Below are positions 1-9,400 of a stretch of 64,000 nt of DNA, piece by piece. The notes beneath the pieces were generated by a model, which ran no database searches, was not told the DNA's origin, and saw only the letters and a program-made list of their open reading frames with translations. Within the stretch, counting starts at the first letter, position 1. The number at the start of each line of letters is the position of its first letter. Source of the stretch: Nemertoderma westbladi (taxonomy: Eukaryota > Xenacoelomorpha > Nemertodermatida > Nemertodermatidae). A program made the translations under genes and the position numbers. The stretch covers positions 1 to 64,000 of the forward strand of contig JAUCBJ010006656.1 of the NCBI GenBank assembly GCA_032718475.1. The letters run 5' to 3'.

Positions 1-1060
1 GTCACCGTAACACAATATGTCCTAGAAGGGATACAGGCCTGAACTGTACAGCGGCCAAACCACTAGACTGCATCGCCGGTCACTTGGATTTGGCAATGAT
101 TTTGCTCACAATCCACAATTTCCATGTATTATAAAGTTCTACAGTACTGTATAATAATAACAATATACAGTACAGGCCACCAGAAAACGCAGATTTGTTC
201 AAATGTAAACACGTTTGATCAAATGTGTACCAGTGTAATGTAATGTGTTCAACGGGACCTTTGAACATAATTGAACATATTTGAAATGGCAACAACCAAA
301 ATTTTTTCGCCAAAGGATACAATTGAATACTTTTGAAACGATTAGTAATCTGGAAACTCTCTGTAGTTTGCCTCGAACTGTCACTCACTGCAGCTGGAAA
401 TGCAATAAGGATATTGTTTACCTTTATAGTGTGCGGTTAATAGTGTCTAGTAGGCAGGCCTATAGTTAGTGATGTTAAGGCATCTTCTGGTCTTTCTCTG
501 CGCCCTCTCTGTGTCAGACTAATGGCGCGACATCTCCCTGCACTAAATTAATTTATTCAATGGTCTAGTCTCCTCCATCCATATACCCATCCACTCCCAT
601 ACACGCCATGAATCTCCATGTGGTTTTGTAGTTCTCTCTCTATCAATACACATCCGTTTGCACGTGCTTTGTCTGCAATACATTGGGGGATAACCGCCCA
701 CTGACGAGACCACTTTGCCTCTTAGAAAGAGCACCAGCCTACATTCCTGTATTCATTTAAGCCCCGTACACATCCAACGGTGCGTGAGCGGTAACGATTC
801 TGGTGGTATTAATTGATGCGGTAAGCCAACGGTACACTACCCGGAGCCCGTTCACACCCAACGGTACCGTTACGGTAACTTATTGTCTATCTGTCGACTG
901 TGAATTCAACAGGAAATTACATTAATTGTTTTAACATTTTTTTAAATGGGCTGCGGTAAACCGCGCGGTTTAGCGCACAACTACCTGATGGGTCGTTCAC
1001 AGTCAGCGGTGATCAATAATCACTTATCCTACAGTCTACTATTTAGGTTTTAGCCCATTA
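1..1060. other. Noncoding left flank
   Basis: No convincing gene is visible. Bases 96-165 recur almost unchanged at 34138-34205, so at least part is dispersed repeat. Around 765-870 the phrase ACGGTACCGT and relatives recur, and 958-971 is a perfect palindrome (AAACCGCGCGGTTT). This could be a DNA-transposon remnant, but no paired terminal repeats were found. The short reading frames here look accidental. Confidence 0.5.
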
Positions 1061-1290
1061 CACTGTCGGCACAACGTAACGCCGACGCTGTCGGCACAAA
1101 GTAACGCCGACACTGTCGGCACAACGTAACGCCGACACTGTCGGTAAAACGTAACGCCAACAATGTCGGCACAACGTAACGCCGACACTGTCGGCACAAC
1201 GTAATGCCGACACTGTCGACACAACGTAACGCCGACACTGTCGGCACAACGTAATGCCAACACTGTCGGCACAACGTAACGCCGACACTC
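1061..1290. repeat. 25-bp minisatellite with hairpin junctions
   Basis: About nine head-to-tail copies of a 25-bp unit (CACTGTCGGCACAACGTAAC plus GCCGA) lie here with scattered single-base changes. Each unit junction reads GCCGACACTGTCGGC, a 6-bp inverted repeat around a 3-base loop, so every junction can form a small hairpin. Because 25 is not a multiple of three, all three minus-strand frames stay open. The resulting 76-92-residue frames are repeat artefacts. Confidence 0.9.
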
Positions 1291-1352
1291 AGCACATTAT
1301 TTGCACACTGTCGGCACAGCGTTTGCACCCAGTACGGTTATGATAGCACATT

Positions 1353-2483
1353 GCCAATAGGGTTGTCGTTTCAACCTTCTCATTAAATTAATATTGAAAA
1401 ATTTGTGCCTAAAATTAAAAATTTTACTGTAAACTGTGTTCCTAAATTTAGTTTATTGTTTTGGTTAGAAAAGCTTGCCATTATAACCTGCTACTTTCAT
1501 TTAAAAGTGCCTTAAATGGTGAATATCGAAATTAAATATTCCCGAATTTAAGTTATGTTAAAATAGGCTGAAACGACGCCCCACTTTGTAGAATGCGTAT
1601 AGGTAAGGTTCACCGTTGGTTAAATTTTTTTTTTCAACATTACAGTAAATTTAGGGTTGGCCAATTTTATCAAATGTAACTTGACTCGAGTTCGATCCCG
1701 GCCGTATCTGTTAATATTTTGCATTTTAATTTGATTATTTAATATTATTTAGAAATAATCACTTAAAATCGTCAATAACTTAAACAATAGTTTTATACAG
1801 AGATGAAGAAGTGGATACGTTTAATACCGCAAGGAACGACATAGACTGTCAAAACCACAGCAAACTCATAATCTAGGCAATCTTAGTTCCCGATCAACTT
1901 AGATCTTAAGCTACGGCTGTATGGGGTTGCTAAAATTTAGTTAGGTCCTATGTATGTCGGTCGGTCATTCTGCTATCCGACAATCTGACCGTCATAAATA
2001 TAAGAAAGAACACACCATTTAGCTAAAAGTATAGTTATAGGGGTTTTCGTAGCCGCAGAATTTATTTCTAGTGTCAGTTGTAACATTTGATGACTTCCCC
2101 ATTATCTGTTTGGTTCTCAAGCTGTCTGTTATATTATGTCTGTCTGTTTTTGACGGCCAGATTGACAGTCATACAACTGTACAAACAAAAACCACGACGC
2201 CAAATTTTAATATTGACATCAGAAATGAAGTCACGGATCAAGATAACGCCGATATAGGAAATGTTTTCAGACAGAAATGCTTTCTATTGTTTTGGAGACT
2301 CACAGAATGACTGACGGACAGTCACACGGACAGACAGCTATATCTCAAGAAATAAGAGAGATCTTGCTAAACTGTTTTCAAATTTGGAATCTTGATCAAA
2401 ATCTGCTCTAGGTGAAATAGAAAAAAAATCTTTGAAAAAAATTTGAATTCCCACTATCCCCCCCCCCCCCCCCCCCCCCCCCC
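1353..2483 (+). repeat. Dispersed repeat, copy A (paralogue at 34365-35420)
   Basis: The sequence from about 1353 (TTGCCAATAGGGTTGTCGTT) to about 2440 matches 34370-35420 at roughly 90 percent by eye, in the same order and orientation. It contains a B-box-like stretch GAGTTCGATCCCGGCC near 1688, repeated at 34700, and GACGGACAGTC-type short repeats near 2310. No transposase or reverse transcriptase was recognised. The copy ends in a run of 26 C at 2458-2483, which the paralogue lacks. Confidence 0.8.
2458..2483. repeat. Poly-C tract (26 C)
   Basis: Uninterrupted run of C at the 3' end of dispersed repeat copy A. It is the longest of several G/C homopolymers in the window. Confidence 0.95.
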
Positions 2484-2908
2484 TTAAACCACACCTACAG
2501 TATAACATACAGGGCAGGGGGACAGGGTGCGCCACGCGTACGTCGGGTACGCCACGCCAACGCCGGGTACGGTTCTGCTACAGTGCTACACGCGGCCACC
2601 CACCCCAATACAGACTGCGCAATGTTGTTTACTGACAATACACTGTGTGTTTAACACGCACTTTCGTTGATGCAAGTTCAGAAGTTGTCTGTCCAATACC
2701 TAGGACTCGGACATACCATTTAACATACAGTAGTAGTCCTAAGTTAAAGTGTGGTTGGCACCGGGACAGAGAACCCTACCGGTACCTGCCAGGGTAGGTA
2801 CCTAACCAGGACCCAGCTCTTTATATTTCAGTGCTGCAGTACGCAGGTAGGTACCGGTACCTATGTTGTACCGACGTGTTGTACCGTACGTCATGTACAG
2901 TACGTACG
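2484..2908. other. Noncoding stretch before the BEL/Pao element
   Basis: No gene is visible. The stretch is rich in GGTACC and TACGTAC palindromes near 2760-2910. Its last five bases before the element (GTAAT, 2909-2913) are the left target-site duplication. Confidence 0.5.
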
Positions 2909-2913
2909 GTAAT

Positions 2914-4127
2914 TGTAAAAGCTTTTGCGGAATTGCCCGGTTATTTTTCCTTATTTTTCCCGTAAAATACTCTGTAGTTGGTTTAGTAGGCGTAAGAGGC
3001 CGTATTATTGCTGTATCGGTGTTTTTTAGAGGACCTAAGAGCTATTTCTTCCGTATGTGTACTTTGGGGGACATGGTTGGTGATTCTATGGCAATTCTAT
3101 GACGCAAAATAGCTAGATCCTCTTGAAACAGTAGTTACTATGACGACGGTTAACAGCTGAGCTGTATACGTGTCGATTTTCTTTGTTCTACGGTGCCTCT
3201 CAGTTCAGTCAACCAATCAGAGCGTTTTTACTGTTCTTGTACAGAAATTTCCTAGAAATCACGCAATGCTTTATGGGCAGTGTTATCATTCAGTCCTGAG
3301 CCAAGAAAGAACGGCTTTTGGAATATTTGTGCTTTTCTGCTTTTAGCCTAACACTAGTAGGCTTAATTATAAGGACATATATCCGTTATCCTGGGTAACT
3401 CAATGGTTAACAACTTACTCAATGCTTGGCTGGTCTTGTCGTGCATACTTTTATAACGTTATACTGCTATTTACTGTCGGTTATTCATTATATGGTTGAT
3501 GAAATATTATATTTGGAATAACGAGAAATAACCCCGAAAACCCAATATTCTTGATATACCGAAGGTAAGAGAGACAGGTTACATATAACGATTGTGACTT
3601 ATGTTAAAGTGGTTTGAAGTGAATCTAATGTTATCTGATAGACCCTACATGAGTCGGTCTGTGTTCCTTTTATATGTGACTAAAATCAGTGAAGATCGGC
3701 AGATCAGTGTGCAGTATTGTGCAGCATTGTGTATGAGTGAGACTGATAACGAAGCATTTCCTAAAGAATGCGCCATATATGTGAATTGTAACTAAGCCAT
3801 ATCGTTGCATGTAGTTTAAGTCATAGCTCTGTTTATATAGATAGAGCGCCACGTCCAAAAGGAACTGTTAATATTCCCCGAAGGTGAATAATATTGTCAG
3901 AGATTATATAATACTGTCAGTCGAATAATACATTAGGCTTACATAGCAATAAGATTAAGCCGTCGAAGTCAATCTCCCGGGTATATCCAGCGGGTGAATG
4001 ATCGCGCACAGATTGGTTTCAACTAGTGTAGTGAATCAAATACTTGTCAGAGGCTAAAAGCGATTTATTATCTAGAAGACATCCTAATTTGGCGGGTTAA
4101 ACTGCCAAAGGTCTGAAAGCGCGAACA
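2914..4127 (+). repeat. 5' LTR of BEL/Pao-like element
   Basis: It begins TGTAAAAGCTTTTGCGGAAT and ends GCGCGAACA; the matching 3' copy is at 14507-15719. It holds TATA-like stretches (for example GAGATTATATAATAC near 3900 and TTTATATAGATAGAG near 3830) and a good 5' splice-site sequence, GAAG/GTAAGAG, at 3561-3571. A 64-codon frame at 3601-3795 is present in both LTRs but is broken in the older relative at 62 kb, so it is probably not a gene. Confidence 0.93.
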
Positions 4128-4192
4128 ATAACGGATATAGCTTCTTTATTGCAGTAAGCAATAAAGTTGAAAGTACCGGTCAACCGGTAAAC

Positions 4193-4322
4193 CTGAACCG
4201 GTACTGCGGTACGTCTGTAGGCCCAACTGCCTGAACCGGTACTGCTGTAGGTCTGTAGGCCCAACTGCCTGAACCGGTACTGCTGTAGGCCCGTAGGCTC
4301 AACTGTCCTAACCGGTACTTCC
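4193..4322 (+). repeat. 38-bp tandem repeat in leader
   Basis: Three full units and part of a fourth start with CTGAACCGGTACTGC at 4193, 4231 and 4269, with a partial unit at 4307. The matching place in the second element (near 62980-63050) has about one degenerate unit, so copy number differs between elements. Confidence 0.85.
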
Positions 4323-4496
4323 AGTACAGGTATAGCAGTATTATTCGATTTTGATTATTATATACCAGTAGGCCTTAATAATTAATCAGGGAGGGCCCGC
4401 CCTGGTTTTTTATTGAGATTTTACTTATTTCTGTCAGTTTTATTTATTTGTAGGCCAATATTGAGCAGAAGGCGTGTAAGCCTGCTCAGATTGTAC

Positions 4497-5075
4497 AGAT
4501 AATTTGTAGGCTTGACTGTTGGCTAACTGTTGATTAGGTCTGAACGGATTGCAGTGCATGTAGAGTGTATGTCCGATAAAGAACGGTTAGGAAGTAGGGG
4601 CAGCCATAGCTGTAAGGTAAACCCCCATCTAAAGAATAAGTCGTACTACTGGGTTAGAACGCATACTACTTAACCATTTCGGAGTCTGCATGTCCTGTGG
4701 TTTATTTAGGCCTGATAGGAGTCCGCCAGCGTTTGGTCTGTACTTTGTTTGTGTAGTCTGTACGGGTAGCGTATAATTTTATTTAGATAATTTGTAGGCT
4801 GGATAGTTGTCTGGCTGTTGTTGGGTTTGAGGAAATTTCGGTGTGTGTAGAGCATCTGTCCGATAAAGTGCTAAGTTAGGAAAGTAGGGGCTTCAAGTGC
4901 TGTGAGGTAAACCCCCTGTGAAAGAATAAGTCGTACTACTGGGTTAGAACGCATACTAACTAATCATTTTGGAGTCTGCATATACCGTAGTTTGTTTAGG
5001 CTTGATAGTAGTCTGTCAGTATTTGGTCTGCATTTTGTTTGAGTAGTTTGTACGCGTAGCGTAATATTTATTATT
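4497..5075 (+). repeat. 288-bp direct duplication in leader
   Basis: Two units start AGATAATTTGTAGGCT at 4497 and 4785. Both share a core: a GTAGAG/GTCCGATAAAG block, a GGGGC...GTAAGGTAAACCCCC block, then AAAGAATAAGTCGTACTACT and GTTAGAACGCATACTA. The second element carries the same duplicated module with nearly the same spacing (63218 and 63505), although its LTR has diverged a good deal. This suggests a cis-acting RNA or DNA function kept by selection. Confidence 0.88.
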
Positions 5076-6407
5076 CAGAGTTTATGCGATTATTCGCAAC
5101 ATTCATTCCCCAAGTTTGTTCCTACAGTAATTGTGTTTGTTATACATACCGTTATAGTTAAACTAACCCCGGTACTACATCAGGGCTGCTCGGCGTAGGT
5201 AAAGACTGGAGATTTTATGCTTTGGTCACTCCGGCAGATACCGTGGTTCTTTTGGCTGTTCAAGTATTTTTAACTACTGATTATTTGTTGTACAAGTACT
5301 TGTACCTAATTTAGGGTTTAGTGTACAGTACTTTCCGAAGGTGATTAGTGTGTAGGCAGTATATTTGTGTTGTAAAGTGGTTAATAGGCACGTTGGTTCT
5401 GGTAGACCGCGGTAATTAATCTCTAGGTAGGAACACTCCGTGATACATAACGTAGTACCTATAGCGATACGGCTATAGGTCGTCAGGCAGTGGTATTTTC
5501 CTATCTGGACAGCGCAATATATTTACTACTACTTATTATTTTCAAATACCGTAGTAACCTGTCCGTTGTAATAACCAGATATTCTAACCCTTTGTTAGGC
5601 TGGTTAGTAGACTTCTTGTAAAATTACCCTAAAAATTTGTATTTGTGTATTTGTAATTAAATTTTTGTGTTTATTTAGAGATTGTAATCTCAACCCGAAT
5701 TGTACGTAATTTGTAGTATTAAGTAACTTAGGTAAATTATAATTATTTGTTTTAGTGTCTAACAAGTAGCACTCCACTGAGAGCGCACAGCTTATGTGTA
5801 GTGACTCCCCCAGAAATAATAACATTTATTTCAAACATTGACAAAACCCATTAAACGGGTATATATATATTATAAATCAACTCAAACGATTTATAAATAG
5901 TAGGCCTGCCATACAACAATTAGGTCTCAATATCAGTTGGACTACTGCTTAAATAACGGCAATAAAGTAAGTTAAAGTAACCAAGTAACCCTTAAAATTC
6001 AGAAATTCAATTATTTAAAATAATTGATATACCGGTATTTACAATAGGCTTATTATCTTTATTTTCATAAACTTAGCCTGAAATCATACCGGTATTCTGT
6101 AATTAATTTTAGTTAATAATTATACTTATATATACTATAAGTGTAAACTGCATACCGGTATCCACGATAGGCCTATTATATATTTATATATATTTGTGCT
6201 AAAATTATATACCGGTATTCTGTAAAAAACCTAGTCTGTAATAATACTTATATATACCATAAGCATACCGGTATTCTAATATTATATATATTACGCTACA
6301 CTGAGTAGCAGTATCGGTAATTAATTACTAGGCTAGCAGTTAATACTGAATTACTAGACTTGCTTGGACTGTAATATAGCAGTAGGCATTCAACTGTGCA
6401 AACAAAC

Positions 6408-9400
6408 ATGTCTGATACTAAGCAGAACATGTCAGACAGTTTATTAGATGTAACTATCTGCGACTCAGATAAGGGTGTAGAACCGTCTACACCTAAGTTC
6501 AGTTCACCTCCCACTGTGAGGAAGGTCATCCCTCCAGTAGTAATAACAGAACCGAGGCTGGTCCAACATCGTAGGTCTATCATAGGCACTCGAGCTCAGG
6601 TCAAGCGGGACCAAGAAGCAGCGGAACAGCAACAACCCGCGAGCCAAGAACTTATTTCTCAGCGGCCCGACAGCTCCAGTAGTGAGGATACTGTAGAGCT
6701 AACACCCGAGCGCGGAGCAAGGATGACGGATGCGGTTTATTCGGATCCCCTTCTCATCCTTCCTGCATCCGTACTCACTAGGTTATTGATCGCGGTGGAA
6801 GAACACCAGATTGATTGGGCGAGAAGTAAGCGATCCACTAAAGATAGTTATGAGGGATACACAAAGGAAGAACTGAAATCTATTGTCGAGTCGCAATGGA
6901 ACTTCCCCGGACCCGGACTCCCGTTTGATTTATCAGAAGCTGCCTGGGAAGACATACACCAGATGGGAGTAGCCAAGGAAACCATCGATCCAGCTGTGTG
7001 GAAGAGGTCCGCAGCCGGATACGCACAGGGATTCTTCAGCTCTATGGAGCGAGTAAAAGAACAACTGTTTCAACAACCGCAAGGACCTCAAGAGCAGGGA
7101 CAACTGCTTTATCAAGTTAGAGAAAGAATTCTGCGAATTAGGCTAATCTTATCGGCCTTTGAGGAGGCTTCTAAAAGAAGACAAGACACGTCATTGCAAG
7201 TTGCCGTAAAGACTTGGTTTCAACGGGTGAGTCGCCAGGTTCAAGGAACAGCGCAGTGGAAAGCTCAGCTGGAGGAGCGCTCAACCCATGGAGAATCAAC
7301 AGACGCTACATTTTCCCAAGTGGAGAGTGAAGCGACAGCAGAGAAACCGCATAAGAGGGATGCCATTGACATCTATCTGTCAGACTATCAGCGTTTTTTA
7401 GGAGATGAAGAGTTTAGGAGAAGGTTAGATGGACTTAGCCCTAATAGCGAAGGAACTCAGCGTGTGTTGGATGCCATCGATGTGGACATGAGGGCTGCGA
7501 ACCAGGCTAAATTTGATGAACGCCTCCGCATCACTAGAGTCCAAGAAGAACAAGTAAAGAAAAAACGTATAGAAGACAGAAAGGCAGCGGCAGTAGCAGC
7601 AGCAGTGGCATCGGCAGAAGCTGAAAGAAAGGCGGCCGAAGCGGAAAGAAAGGCGGCAGCGGCAGAGGCAGAAGCGGAGAGAAAAGCGGCCGAAGCGGAA
7701 AGAAAGGCGGCAGCGGCAGAAGCGGGGAGAAAAGCGGCCGAAGCGGAAAGAAAGGCGGCAGCGGCAGAGGCAGAAGCGGGGAGAAAAGCGGCCGAAGCGG
7801 AAAGAAAGGCGGCAGAGGCAGTAGCAGAAGCAGAACGGAGAGCGGCTGAAGAAACCACCCAACTAGAATTGGAAAACATTCAGGAGAATCAAGACTGCAT
7901 AAATAAACAGTTAACAGCTAGTAATATGCAGATGATGAATCGATCTACTCCCAAAAGACAGGGATATACATCATCTGAGGAAGGCGATACCACCGATACT
8001 GAAGGCAAAGGAAATAGATCTCACCTAAGCAGACGTAAAAGAACATCCCACCGTCAGAAATTGCCTGATTTGCCTCCAGCTGTTCGAAGGCAACTAAATA
8101 ACACCAACTTAGGTAGTACAGAACCCACAGACCAAATAATTACAATAGAGAGACTCCCTACTATAGTAGATGAGCCTGAAATAATTAGGCCTGTTCCCGA
8201 AGCCACCCTTTCGGTCGTAGAGACACCTGTACTCCCTGAACCTACCTCTCAATTCCCTTTGCACAGCACTAAGCTACCTGTGCCCAGCAGAACAGCCCAT
8301 GAGACAGTTCATGCCCTGGACTCCGAGCGAAATATTCACGATTTGTCGCCCGTTGTCCCTCGTCCGCCCGCTACAACGTTGGCGAATCCCGCTTCGGCGG
8401 TTGAATGGGTGGATGAGAGACGACGGGGGATGGATCTCCTGCTCAGACAGATGCAGGAGACCGTTCAGCAATTCAAGGGCACAGTAAGGGAAAGTAGGCT
8501 AGAGTTGCAAGAAGTGCAGCAAAGTATCGCGTTAGAACGCGATAAATTAGTAAATACACAAAAGGGTATACCACCACCCCCTGTAACAATGTGTCAACCT
8601 GTTAGGTCTGAATGCGTATCTCATGCGCAAGGTGTGGAGCCTACACGCATCTATACTGCTAGCGAAGTAGAAACTCCTATAGTGAACCCTATTAAGAGTA
8701 ATTATAGACCTGTTGATAATGATATTCCCTATAGACCTGATCATAATCCGAGAAATTTATATACCGATAACTCGATATTAAATAACACGATGGCCCAAGA
8801 AAGTTTTACGCGTCAAATGGCTAGAACTGAAGCCCGGCAAGCGGTAAAGGTGGGAGAGATAGTCAAGTTCAATGGAGATGAGATGAAATGGTTACCTTTT
8901 AATGAATATTATAAAGATAACATACAGAACTCTGTACTATCTAATGGAGAGAAACTTAGATTCCTCATCGAGTGTTTGGAAGGATCTCCCAAGTTAATGG
9001 CGTTAAAGTTTATTGGACATCCAGACGGATTAAGACAAGTTTGGGATACACTAAACATCAGGTATGGTAATAGGAATAACATAGCTGGGTATTTGTATGC
9101 AAAGTTGGTAGCGCCCCGAAAGTTTATTAGCAGCGGGATTATAGAGTTTTCCGATGAAATTCAGGAGATCTGCAGACAATTAGATTGGCTAGGTAAGTCT
9201 CATGAGTATCAGAGTGCTATGGTTATTAGAGCAGTGGCTTCTACTTTACCGAAGGGTGGAGTAGGTACACGCTGGGACAAGAAAGTGTTATATATGATGG
9301 AACAACAACGACGAGACCCTACCATGGCTGATCTCATGTCATTCTTAGATGGAGAAGTGAAATTACAGCTCCTAAGGCAGTCCAGAGAGAAGACACTGGA

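Larger units (their letters stand above)
4128..6407 (+). other. Long untranslated leader of BEL/Pao-like element
   Basis: This 2.28-kb region between the 5' LTR and the Gag ATG has no long ORF. It contains a 38-bp tandem array, a duplicated 288-bp module and, from about 5980 to 6300, many ATACCGGTATT repeats in AT-rich DNA. The part up to about 5290 is recognisable in the second element (62919-64000), so it belongs to the element and is not captured flank. Packaging, dimerisation or internal initiation signals are likely here, but none is proven by sequence. Confidence 0.75.

Noticed and set aside
1061-1290. CRISPR-like array of palindromic repeats
   Set aside because: Units are contiguous with no spacers, and the context is a eukaryotic genome. 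It is a minisatellite.
3601-3795. 64-codon LTR gene, identical frame at 15193-15387
   Set aside because: The two are the same LTR copied at insertion, so identity is not evidence of selection. The older LTR near 62400 has the frame broken.
6396-6410. Gag start at 6396
   Set aside because: The codon there is GTG. The first ATG, in good context, is at 6408.
7425-7879. Antisense frames of 140-145 codons opposite the Gag coiled coil
   Set aside because: Low-complexity mirror images of the GCGGAAAGAAAGGCG repeats; no independent support.
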